Shown: piece by piece, positions 1 through 11,960 of the stretch
How positions within the stretch are numbered: position 1 is the stretch's first letter
Layout: each line of letters opens with the position of its first letter
Source: Erythrophleum ivorense
Taxonomy: Eukaryota > Streptophyta > Magnoliopsida > Fabales > Fabaceae
Assembly (NCBI GenBank): GCA_026724425.1
Contig: JAIUCV010000022.1
Location: 9,734,696-9,798,695, forward strand
DNA: 64,000 bases
Direction: 5' to 3'
Notes under the pieces: generated by a model
Databases searched by the model: none
What the model saw: only the letters and a program-made list of their open reading frames with translations
Told to the model about the DNA's origin: nothing
Translations under genes and position numbers: made by a program

Positions 1-1682
1 CCCCTTGACCTCACACCCAAGGAGGTGGAGATCATTCCTCTTAGCCTAGACACATCATATGGAAGCCAATTATACTCTCGAATTAAATTCTAAGGCCATA
101 CATTCACTAGAAAAGATAGGTGACTCATAAGGCTCTTTTATGGTTCTATAATAACTTAATGAAGCAACCTTAAGAAAATATCATCTTGGCTCCATTCTAT
201 CTATTCATTTATGATTCTTAACTCTATTTATCCCCTTGGAGTCATCACACAAATAAATCAAGGAGCCTAGCTAGGTGTTACTTTTTTAAGCCATAATATG
301 GAACATACAAGGCTATCTCACTTTCTATGGTTTCTAAAATTTTTCTAAGGATTCCTCTCATACTCTCCATTATACATGATGCAAAACTAAGCTTGGAACA
401 ATTTAAAACTACCCTTAGGTGCCGTTTCTACTCTTGGCCAAAGCTATGCTTCCATATGACACCAATGGAGTTGTTTTAATTTCTTTGATGGAAGAAGCAT
501 GTGGGAGGCTCTCTTGGTGTCTTAGGAACTCATATATACTCTTAGACAACTTAAATTACTACTAGGAAGCTTCATCTTAGCCTAGGTGCAACCAAATCCC
601 TAAATTCCATAACTTGCATTCTAAAACACCCTTTTCAATTCTAGTTGTATATTCTTAATCCTCACACTCCATAACCTTTGGTTCCATCAAGAACACATGA
701 AGAAAAACTCTCCTCCTTACTTTCTCTCTCTAGACCTAAGCTTAAATGGCTTGGAAACATAAGATTTTTGCAAGTGTTTCCAAGTGAAATTTTACCTTAA
801 AACGAAGCTCTTTTCGCGTAGATTATTTTTCACGGATTAATTTCTTGAATAGAGTTCCTTTTTTACTTGGGTTAGACCTGAATCTTTAAGTTTTCAAAAA
901 GAAATCACCATTAGAGAGCTCTTAGAGAGAGGAACAACTTCCTAACTGGCGCACAAGATGAAACGAGGCCGCTTACTTATTTAAACGGAAGCTTAAATTT
1001 CTTCTCTCTCTCCCCTCTTAATGTCATATGATTGCTGCCCATTTTTCAACAAATGGAAGCTTGGAGAAGGTGATGAGGTGTAATCTTACTTAAGAAGCCT
1101 CTTTTACAACTTTTTAAAATGACCATTTTGCCCCTATGGCCTGTTTGCTCTGTTTAGACTCATTTTAACTCCTTTTTGAGAACCATCTTTTCCATCATAA
1201 AATTTAAATCCTCTAATTCATAAAATGCCTTTGGTTTCATCCAAATTGGATTAAAAACATTCCCAAATGAACTGATAAAGTTTAGGTCAACTGATGTTGA
1301 GAAACGACTACCGGAGGGGCTTTAGCAGTCTCGAGGCTTCCTATGGTTTTCAGGACCTCTGAAAACCTTAGAGAACTCGAAACTTTCATTTAAAAAGCTA
1401 TCTTGTGAGAATTCCAAAATTTACTCAAAATGACGAAAATACCTTACGTTTTGTCAATCTTTCGTTATATTTCATTTTTTTTATTCTAGCTCTGTTTTTC
1501 TTTTGTCTGAGCTTGAGATTCTCATTTTTAGGAGTCTAGAATGCTTTCCAAATTTTTTGGGACCTTAACTAAGTCATTTCGGGAGATTTCCTTTTGTATC
1601 CGGTGAATTTCATTCGTTTACAGGAGAATCGTACGTTACATTTCTGGCATTTTTTCTCGTTTTTAGAGAAATGGATATTACA
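1..1682 (-). mobile_element. T1: T-family LTR, minus strand, cut by window start
   Basis: Reverse-strand LTR whose 5' end lies at 1682, where the plus strand reads ggatattaca, i.e. TGTAATATCC on the minus strand. The first bases of the window are the antisense of a block found in the plus-strand copies near 18260-18315 and 30655-30710 (tctaggccaa, then ctccacctcc). The stretch 1260-1680 matches the antisense of the first ~400 bp of T5, T6 and T7. The rest of the LTR lies left of the window, so its TSD cannot be tested. No coding potential seen. It is inserted in C0, because C0-type sequence continues from 1683. Confidence 0.75.
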
Positions 1683-4483
1683 ACCTTGACTTAAACCCCA
1701 AAGCCTAGAACAAAACATATGATCACACCTTCAAAAGCCCACTAAATTACATTGAACATGGCCTATTTGTTTTGGGGAAGCCTATTGATCAGAAGCATCC
1801 AACAACACCATGCAGGGTATATCCTCTTCTTTAAACCTAACTAAGACTTGGCCCACACAAAGGGTACACTTTACTACACATGGCTATGCTGCACAACATG
1901 ACATGGTCGTGTGTAGTAATAAGACCTCATAAAACTCCCAAAAATCTTGCCTAACTTGCTCTAATGATTTGGGGGTCCTAGGCTACTTCAAAATCTACCA
2001 AATTTAGCATGCAAGAGCCTCTTCATGAGACGTAAAAGCACTTAAAATCTCACCCCAAAATTTCACCATTTGATCTCTCTAATACACACATTCCCAAAAT
2101 CAATCAAAATGATTAAAATGGCACTTTTCTCACTTTCTAACTCACTTTAACCTTGCCTAAAATGTCCTAACCCTTTTGAGGCAAATTTCAATGCATCAAT
2201 TCTTCCTCAAAGTGCCTAAATCCTTATAAATTAGAATTAGACCTAGTGACTTCCTAAGCTACCTATACTACGAAAGGAAAATGGCTTTAATGCACTAATG
2301 ACCTACCAATTTGGGTCACATCCTTCCTTAACATACCAAAACAACTTAGATAGGTTTTAAACATGGAGATACATAAGCCTAAGTTATGAAATACCATTCT
2401 TAGATTGAAATGCAACTTTTGACCATCTTAAACTCCCTTTTAGCACACTATAGGCAAAATTATACCTTTTAATAGTAACTCCTACTTATCTAGTAGGATT
2501 CATCTACCCAAAAGGTGGAGTTTAACTCCAACTCACCCTAAATCTAACCAAATACAATCCCATCATCAAAACAAACTTGTCTAAACCTCAAAAATTCCAA
2601 AAGCACCAAAAATAGCCAAAATGATTATGCTAAACCCAAGTTTCCAACTAAAATCCATAAGTTATCATCTTGACTACTAGTCACAAATGCTAATAGTCAA
2701 AACATTAATTTTATAATGATACATGATTGCTAGTTTATTGACTTCACACTACTCATTAAGCATCATTCTTATACAATCATAAATCATAATTTACACAACA
2801 ACCATATTTACATTAGTTAATCTTACACTTGGCAATACATGATGTAGTATGGCATAATTTACAAGATAAGGAATAGTTACATAAGATTTAGCATTTCTTA
2901 ACAATACAAATCCAAATGGATGAGGCATCAACCTAGATAACAACTAAATTGCTATAATCAAATTTTGCTAGCTTCTCCTTACTATTGAGAAGTCTGGACT
3001 TGAAAAGTTATCTCACAACTATCGTAAAATATAAAATCTTAGTAACCAATAAGTAATTCCATTCACATTTATATAAAATAAACAATACTAATGCAGTGCA
3101 TGAGGAAATCATTAAATATGTCATACTTAGTTAATTAGATTGAAATGAGTTTGATGACAATACCATTATTATCCCATATCAGCAGGGTATACAACACAGT
3201 AATTACCCAATAACTCTGGTTAGATAGGGCACACTAACAAGGTCCATTACTTCCCACAAATAGCTAGAACACAATAATAAGGTCAACAATATCCTATTCC
3301 TTCAGAACACACAAACAAGGTCCATGATGAAACATAATATAATCAGTCAAACTCAATCATAACATCATGTATGTATAAACATGCATGTAAAGACAATAAT
3401 GATGATTTCATAACAAATATAAGTGGAATTAACCTCGATTATCTCTTAAAGATGTTTTCCCTTTCTAACTAGCTTTCGTTACCTCAAGCAGATATACCTA
3501 GTCTAAAATGTTCATACATCACCAAAACACTCAATCAGTACAAAGGAATCTATATCTCCAATAATTTAAACTCTATAAAATCAATAAATCACCTTACTAA
3601 ATCTCCTAAAACCATAAATTCTTGATCTTGAGCACCAAACAAAAAGCTTTGCAATTTGGTCTTCAATTTTCGCCTATACACAAAGCCCACACAATAAATT
3701 CAACTTCAAATAGAGATTTAAGGAGAAAACAATGGCAAATGGAGGGGAAACTCACACTCATACCTTAGTTCAACTTCTTCTTCATCTTCTTGCTTAAAAT
3801 CCACCTAAAATCTCCAAACCTCAAACCTTATGGTTTTATAAACAATAGAAATCATAAGACATTCATATCAAAATGAAAAGGAGGATGAGTATATCAAGTT
3901 TCTCTTCATTCACTTGAACTAAATCTTCTAAAATCCCCTTTTAGAAGATCCAAAAAGTATCACCAAGCATCCTCCTTTTTCTCTACACTTTTCTCCCTCT
4001 ATGCATTTGTTTTCAACATGTTGGACAAAATAAAGATAGTGTGTGTAAGGCTAGGGCTAATGTTTTGAGTGAGCTGAGTCATAGGTTATTTGGCCTTTGG
4101 GTAACTGGGTCAAGTGGTTCTCTACTCATTTCATAAGATATGGATTTTATGAGTTGGGTTTTTAGTCCAAAATTTAAAAAGAAGGGAGTCTCATATTAAA
4201 ATTATTTTTCCTAGTTAATTTAATTTAATTTTTAAGTGTAAATAATCTCTAATTAACTTTGTTAGGGTAATTTTTCTAAATTTCCCAAAATGATAAATTA
4301 AACCCTTAAAAATTAATTAATTTCCTTTATAATTCTCAAAATTCTTATTTCTCTCTATAAATTTATAAATCCCATCTTCTCTATTATTTAACAATAGATC
4401 CCTATTTTTCAAATTAATTAAAACCCATAAATAATTTATTTTCCTTAATTATTCCTTATTTAATTTATTTACAAGATGTTACA
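1683..4483 (-). mobile_element. C0: partial C-family solo LTR, minus strand
   Basis: The right end at 4483 reads agatgttaca, giving a minus-strand start TGTAACATCT followed by an AT-rich run with many taatt words, as in C1 and C2. The antisense of 3160-3260 shares gaccttgt and neighbouring words with C1 near 22120. The left end is not in the window because T1 interrupts it, so length and TSD cannot be checked. The right flank from 4484 (tttta) belongs to the copia gag relic. Region 1700-2700 is less clearly C-like; I see no other feature in it. Confidence 0.55.
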
Positions 4484-4748
4484 TTTTAGTAGCCTCTCGA
4501 TGCTCACCCTTAAGCATAAGATAATGTTCAATGTCTTCAAAGGTTTAACACTTTCAATTTAGGTCATGTTCATCTTCATGTACTCCCATCTTACTAGTAA
4601 GAATCTTATAATAGCTTACACTAGTTGTTCGTTCAAGAGGTTATGACCTACTGCTTTGAGATCTTTTATTATATTTGACATCTCCCTTAGATACTACCTT
4701 ATTATTATGTTAAGATATAGTTTGTAGGTGTCAAACTTGAGGGTCAAC
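4484..4748 (-). pseudogene. Ty1/copia gag relic, downstream half
   Basis: Read on the minus strand from 4748 to 4484 this continues the gag relic at 35272-35613, from which it is separated by the ATH insertion. Recognisable family motifs are LKFDTYK at the start, then LREMSNIIKDLKAVGHNL and DEQ/NEQLV-like words, and near the end a KTFEDIERYL-like segment with LMLKGEH. In plant copia Gag proteins this order is part of the UBN2/gag-polypeptide capsid domain. Stops and small frame changes are present, so it is dead. The relic is broken again at 4483/4484 by C0; the remainder of gag would lie left of the window. Confidence 0.7.
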
Positions 4749-5524
4749 TGATAAGCATAAAAATTACATGTTTTGTTAACCTTAAAATTGGGATATTTGA
4801 ATTGAATTGATTTGATTATGATATAATTTGCTAGAGATTATGAATCTATGTTAATTAAAATATTTTTATTTGTTTTATTTTAATTAATGCTTATCTTTAT
4901 TTATTTAAGTGTTATGTTAAAATAATATTAGTTTAAGTATCTTATTTTAAATTAGAATAAAATTATTCTATTTTGATTATGATAGAGTTCTTTTATTTTC
5001 TTTTAAAGTTATAGTAGAAGTCTAACTTTCTCTTTTATTTTCTATATATAAGAATGCCTAAAGATCAGAGAAGGCACACCTTAACTAAAGGAAAGGCTTT
5101 GAAAGCCACCAACACCATAAGAGACTTGAACAATCCTTTTTGAAGTTGTTACTGTCAATTTTGTTTCATTTTCTACTTTTTCCTTTATAAATTCTCTTAT
5201 GATTAGTTTTACGATATTAGTTTTAGTTATGAATAGCTAAACCTTTTTCAGGGGTTCGAATGGAATCATTTATGGAGTGTGTATAATTTTGGAATATTCA
5301 TATAATAAATTTTCATTTAAATTAATTTATTATCAATTTATATTTATTTTACAATTTGGTGGCCACTTATTGTGAATGTTAATTTACAGTGAGAAGGATC
5401 GGGAGGTGAATCACTATAGGGGATCACTTGAATGGGAGAATTAGGTTTAGATTCTATAATCTATAGATCTTACTTAAGTGGGATTGTAATTTGCATGTAT
5501 GCTAAGTTGTTACATGTAGAGATA
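4749..5524 (+). repeat. ATH 5' LTR, first part
   Basis: Begins TGATAAGCAT and aligns along its length with 34102-34860. By eye roughly one base in ten differs from the 3' LTR over the first 100 positions, so the element is old. A TATA-like TATATATAAG lies at 5043-5052 and a matching TATATAAG at 34395-34402 in the other LTR, so the LTR promoter position is recognisable. The LTR is interrupted after 5524 by T2, with TSD AGATA, and resumes at 26933. Confidence 0.8.
5043..5052 (+). promoter_or_regulatory. TATA-like box in ATH 5' LTR
   Basis: TATATATAAG preceded by a pyrimidine-rich stretch; the corresponding site in the 3' LTR is TATATAAG at 34395-34402. Conservation in both LTRs and position about 300 bp into an LTR fit a retrotransposon promoter. 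Activity today is unlikely because the LTR is broken 470 bp downstream. Confidence 0.45.
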
Positions 5525-6076
5525 TGTAACACCCTAACTATCTAGCTCTTCTTTACTTATTATGGTTCAATAGCAAGTCCATTTCTTGATAGAGGAAAAA
5601 TGAAAAATCCAAAATTTTCAATAAACAAGCGCTTACCTTTTCATAATTTCCATGTCTATCCAATTTAAACTATAAAAGTAAAAATGTGCATAACATTCTA
5701 AGAAAAATTTGACAGAATTTCCTTTTATAAAGTTGACTATCCAAACTAATCAAATAGTCACATAACAGTCCAAACTCACAGACATAGGAAAATATAGATA
5801 ATAACAGTGTCATATACCATAACCTGGGCATAAAACATTAATTGAAACAAAATAACTCAAACTGGAGTTATACATCATTGTTTATAGTATACCAATATAC
5901 ATAATCCACCATGATGGAGTTAAACATAATCCATATATTCTTTGTACTTTACAACAAAATTTAAATACAAAACATTCATATAATTCTGCAAATCCAAGCA
6001 TCATTCTTTCTTTTTTCCTTTGCTGGCATTGGAACTTTCACTTAGAATTGGTTAGTAGGAAAATAGAGATAAGGGT

Positions 6077-6094
6077 GAGATTCAGGAGAATCTC
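6077..6094 (-). other. Conserved LTR hairpin, T2 copy
   Basis: GAGATTC, loop AGGA, GAATCTC: a perfect 7-bp inverted repeat with a 4-base loop. Equivalent blocks occur in nearly every T-family LTR here with the same stem and different loops (see 9139, 11612, 31260, 39638, 42012, 51458). Followed on the sense strand by a pyrimidine-rich stretch. Confidence 0.55.
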
Positions 6095-9000
6095 AATAGC
6101 CATACTCAAATCACCCATAATATACATGAGACAGACAAGCAAGTATCCATGGTCATATAATAGCTAACATAAATGCCTTACATATTTGTAATATATTCAA
6201 TCATGGCCATAAAACTCAACTTAGCTTAGGCTTTTCTCTTGGATTTGGGAGAACTACTATGTTCATTCCTATTACCGCTCCTTAACTCTTAACCTCTACT
6301 CATTAAACATAATATGCAAAACATGACATATAACTGATGTAATGCAACATAACATATACTATGATAGAATAACCAATACAATACAATGCATATCAAGCTT
6401 AAAAAAGTCCACATACAGCTAGATAGGGAAGAGTAAGCTACCTTGAATAGGTGATTAAAAAACCTAATAAATCTCTAAATTTCCCACTCTATTTCTAGCT
6501 CTGCCTCTTTTTCTTTTTCAACCCTACACTTACAATGGGATGGAGTCTCACTAGCTTGTTCTAAAAATATCACATAAATATATCATCAATATCTAGAGCT
6601 CATAACAACTTCTCTTAAACTTCTTTAACTTTTAACTATACTTTAAGCCACTTAAAGTGCACTAAAAGGCCCCCTTTTTCACACTTTAAAAATGCATGCT
6701 TATTGGGTGGCAATTTAACCATCTAAAGTGCTTAATTTTACCATATTCAAGGGTCTAAATGTATGAAATCCTTCTTTGGATTTTAGCTCCCCATGATCAG
6801 TTTAATACTTAGGCTTTAGATTAGGGATTTCACTAAACTTAAATCTCAGACCAACTTATACTTCTAGAATTCACAATTCAAGCAACACATTCCATATTTA
6901 CTATTCATTTGATATTTTCACTTTTCTACATAGTGGAACTCATTATGTAACCCTTAGCCTCAAGGTATAACTTCAAAAATCTAACTTCTAGGATTCAAAA
7001 TCTTGCTATATATGATTTATATAGCCATATTAGGATTGATTAGAAGCACCACAAGCTTGTTCACACAAACTTAATATCAATTCGTTCGGTTTTGTTCTTT
7101 CTTGACTTCTAAATTTTTAACTTTTAAAATCTAGCTTCTAAATTCAATCTAATGCTTACATTATTATTCTTATATCATTTTAAGACTACCCATAGCCCAA
7201 GAATTAGTTAAACAACTTCTTAACCTCTTAGATTTCTCCTTGGCCAAAATGGGACCATAAAACCGTAACTTGGAGGTTTTCAAAGTTTTAATCAATTCTA
7301 GGCTTAGATTGTAATATCTAGCCTTTCTAGAATTGGACTGAAATCGATGAGATTACAAAAGAAGACCCCAGGTGAAATGATTAGAGGCTAAACAAGATTA
7401 GAATAATGATATAGACATTTATAAATGAGAATACAATACTAATGATGGCTTGAAATTAGAGCGAAAGCAGCTAAATGAAGAAGCAAAAAATGTAGTGGCA
7501 TTTTCATAATTTTGAGTAACTTTTAGAAATATCAAAGGAGGGAGTTTTAAATGGAAAAATTGAGTTTTCTGGAGTTTGTAGAGGCCTTAAAAACTATAGA
7601 AACCCCTAAAATAATCAAAACTCCTCTAATATGCATTTTTATGTGTCGATTGACTAAAACTTTGATTAGACTGTTAAGTAAAGTTATAAATCTAATTTGA
7701 GTGAAATGAAAGGAATTTTATGAATTAGAGGACTTAAATTTTATGATGAAAAAGATAGTTCTCATAAAGGAGTTGAAATGAGTTTAAATGGAAAGAACCA
7801 AGATGAAGGACTAAAGTAAAATTTTAAAAAATGTTCTAAGTGAGCCTCCACCCCTTTAAAATCACGTCCCACTTTTACCCAGTGTAATACCTAACCTCTT
7901 AGCTCTTACACAATGGTACCCTTGTCTATCTCAATTCATGTCATGCATATTGGGGCACAAATGTAAGGAAACATAGTCTTTAAGCATGAATAATTACATG
8001 ATTGGGAAGCCACATTCATGATTCATGGCTTTGGGGACCATGTGAGCTCATCAATATCATTATCCATCCATAACATATCCATAAAATCTATAAACATCTC
8101 AAGAACCTCAGGTCTTAGACCACATTCCATGAAATCAATATTTTGCTCTCGGGTTCACTGTTTCAATTTTTTGATATGAAATTTGGAAATTCATAACTAA
8201 TACTAGAAAAATTAAAATCATGCATATGATAGATTTTTGGAAATATATAGATGTATAAAGCTAAAAATAGTTCTAGACCAATGCAATGGCATTTAACCAA
8301 TGGAAATTGATGGAACATTACCAAAGGTCAAGTTGCATTACTAGTACTATCATGCAACTTTAAAAATTGGGTTCTTCCTTCACAGAGATCTAAATGTGGT
8401 AATCTTGGTTGGCTATAGAAAGCTTATGATGTCTAGTTTATTCCTGTAAAATTTCATAAGCATTGGACTTCATTTTGGCCCACGTGTGACACAAAGAAGC
8501 AAATTAATCATATGAACAATGTACATACCATTTCTGCATAATTTGGCCAACTTTGAAAAATTATAATAAATTCTCTAAAGCTCCAAATTGAGTGATATTG
8601 AGTTTTGTAAAAACCTATAAATGAGGCCTACTTGATGGCCAAATTTTATGGAAAGAATCACTCATTAGGTTAGACTTTGGTTTAGCACACATAATGGTTA
8701 ATTTTGAAGTCCAAATTGGTATCTCAAGGCACTAAAATGTTTTCTTAACTTTCCACAACCACTTGAGCAAGTCTAAAAGCATAATTACAATATATAAAAG
8801 AATGCCAAATTGATCCAAATTATCATGGAGCTCATTCTCACCTTACCACTTGCATTCATTCACATGGACCATAAAGGCAAATGAGTGATAAAAACTCACA
8901 TTCTCATTCATTTAGCTTCCACATTGATGCATACATCACATTCATATACATTTAAACATGTTCAATGGTTCACATCATATATACATCTCATGGTTACAAT

Positions 9001-9138
9001 TCTTGACATAAAAAATGCAAATAAAAAGGCCATTTCTCTATCCCTTTTGTTAAAGTCTTGCCTTTCAAGGTTGTTGTCCTCCATTCCTTGGTCCACTTAG
9101 CTCACCTAGACATGGTTAGACATATATAGGGGAAGAAT

Positions 9139-9155
9139 GAGATTCAAAGAATCCT
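9139..9155 (-). other. Conserved LTR hairpin, T4 copy
   Basis: On the minus strand AGGATTC, loop TTT, GAATCTC; on RNA six of seven pairs form if G-U is allowed. Same position relative to the tandem array as in the other LTRs. Confidence 0.45.
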
Positions 9156-9294
9156 AATAGCTCTTAAATCCTTTCAAACATATATAATGGATGCAAATAC
9201 ATATCAAAGAATACATGCATGACATTCAAGCTATTTGTGAGCATACATAAAATATTTTCTTTTGGCACATCAACTCATACTTAGCAAACATGAG

Positions 9295-9480
9295 CTCTCA
9301 AGGGCGTTGGTTTAACTTCACCTAACTTTCTTAGGACCTTTGGATTTGCCCTCACCTATTTTCAAGTGACTTTTGAATTAGTCTCACTTTTCTTGAAATT
9401 TTGGGCTTTATCTCACCCATTTCTAAGGACTTTTAGCTAATCCTCACCCATGCTAAGTGACTTTTAGTATCACCCAAACC
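9295..9480 (-). repeat. Degenerate ~31-bp tandem array, T4 copy
   Basis: Repeated blocks of ggacttttgg / ctcaccca type, antisense of the array seen at 41691-41876. About five decayed units; spacing roughly 30-40 bp. Confidence 0.55.
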
Positions 9481-11611
9481 CATTCAAGCCATATTGCATA
9501 TATAAACATCTTTCAAAGAACATAATGGCACCACACATGTAAGCAATGGCTAGAAACATATCTCATGGCTCAAACATACATATAAGCACTCAAAGACAAA
9601 TAAACATCCAAGCTATGCATGTGAGAAAGGTTAGAGAGCTACCTTGAGGTAAAATTCACACACTTTTCTCTTGATTATTCTTCCCCTCTCTCGGCCACAC
9701 ACTTACAACTAGGTGGATCTTGATTCCTTTGGCCTGAACACATCAAATGGGACACAATTATATCATTAAAACAAGTTCTAACATTACACACACACTCTAT
9801 GTAAGCTCACTTTCTCATATAACTCTATTATGATTCCATACAAGACCTAATAAAGCAACTATTAGAATTCATGCTCTTAGCTCATTTTTCTCCTTCTATC
9901 TAGGTCTTTTGATTCTATTTAGACTCCTTAGAGTCATCATAATTTCATTCCTAAGAGCCTAGATACAAATTGCTTTTTTAAGTCTTAAAATATAACCTAT
10001 ACCTTCATCTCACAAACCAAGGTTTTTAAATTTATTCCAAGGCTTCCTTTGATGTTCTTTTATCATATCTAGTCCCATTCTAGCCTTAGAAAAATTTAAA
10101 ACACTCCCTAAGTACAAGAACCATGTTTGGCCAAGATAATGAAGACTTAAGAGCTGTAACACCATATATTTCTAGCTTATTTCATAACATTCTCATGCAT
10201 CATATCATGAATTCCATGAAGGAAGTGAGAAAAGTCCATTAAAATAATACATTTAATTGTGTTGCATCGTGTATAAAAAATTTCATTCGGTATCACATGG
10301 ATTGTGTGAGCTCATATAATACATTCTCATATTTAATTACATGATTACAACTCATTTGAATCATAAAATGTGGGCTCATAACTCATGGAATTCAAAGGGA
10401 AGCTCAAAATACTCATGTATATTTTCAGCCAGAATTTGGCTCTTTTCTGACTAAATTTTGAAAATTCATAACTAATTCTAAAAAAATTGAAATCATGCAT
10501 TCTTGGTCATTTTGGAAATTTACGGATGTCTACTTCATATAAAAATATGTCTAGACCATAAAATTCATCATAGAAGGTGTTTGATATCCGAAATGGTCCA
10601 TAGGTCAAGCTGTTCATTAGTGCTGTCACAGATTTCTGCGATAAACTTTGAAAATGTCCAATTAATTACAAAAAAATTCAATCTATGCAAATGATACCAA
10701 TTATAAAATCTATTGATATTATCTAGAGGAAAAAATAACTCCAGACCAACTCAGGCATGTGCAGACATTGAAATTCAATAGAACAGTAACTGAGGTCGGG
10801 TGAAGCTCCTGATACTGGATAGAATTTTTAAAATTTATATCTCCCTCTCTAGACCTAAAAATGTGGTGCTTTGTTGGTGCAAGTCACTGGAAATGTCTAG
10901 TTTCTCTGTATAAAATTTTGTGGCAATTGGACATCAATTGAGCCCTGTGTAACAGATTTTATTTTTGGATCAGTATGAACAGTGACATGACCAAAATTAG
11001 AAAAATTGCCAATTTTAAAAATTCATCAAATATTCTATAGACCTCTAAAAATTATGTTCTTTAGCTTCCCAAAAAGATCTCAATAAGCTATAATTGTATG
11101 CCAAATCTCAGATCAAGAAGAGCTCATTTGGCTACAAAGTGATATAGGGTTCTATTATGGTCAAATTTGACTCCATATGGGGTATCGAATTGTCCAAATG
11201 GTTTTCCTTGGGTGTTGGCACCTTTTGGGCAAGTCTAAAATTATAATTAGGACTTGTTTTGAGCTGCCCAAATGATCCCAAACCTTATGTATCTCATTTT
11301 GGCTATTTCATCCATACACATGCATAATTTCATAAAGTCATTCATGAAGTTGCACCATAATATACTCAATTTGCATTCCATCATTCACATATCATATCAT
11401 TTCATTTATATATCACATTTATCATAATTACATATGTCTAAGAGGTCATAGACCATTTGCAACAATAAGATACATCATTAAGCATCATTATGGCTTTAAA
11501 AGGCAAAAGTTAGGCATATTGGTGTCAAGCTCTCTTCTTCAAGGTGGTTGGCTTCCATTACCTTGTCCACTTGGTCCACCTAACATATTAGATCATTGGG
11601 GAGGAGAGAAT

Positions 11612-11628
11612 GAGATTCAAAGAATCCT
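11612..11628 (-). other. Conserved LTR hairpin, T5 copy
   Basis: Minus strand AGGATTC, loop TTT, GAATCTC. Identical to the T4 and T9 versions. Confidence 0.45.
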
Positions 11629-11764
11629 AATAGCTCATCTTCCATTCAATCACACATAATGGATATAAACAAGTCTCATAAATGTATGTATGGTCATATG
11701 GACATGTGCAAACATTCAAGAAGCATTTTCATCATTTAAGAAAATCATATATAGCATACAAAGG

Positions 11765-11960
11765 CTTGCCAAGCAAGTGGATTGGCCTCACCCAAATTCT
11801 TGTGGATATTGGACTTGCCTCACCCATTCTTTGCGAGATTCTTGGACTCAACCATACTCTTAGGAGCCCATCTTGCTTTTGGGAGACTCTTTGCTTTGTC
11901 TCAACCAATCTTAAGGGTTCTTGGCTCATCCTCATCATGGATAAGGGTTCTTGGCCTCAC
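11765..11960 (-). repeat. Degenerate tandem array, longer-unit type, T5 copy
   Basis: Repeats of cctcaccca / ttcttgg words every ~35-40 bp; antisense of the arrays at 18540-18715, 30924-31110 and 39300-39495. This repeat creates the overlapping short open frames in this interval. Confidence 0.5.
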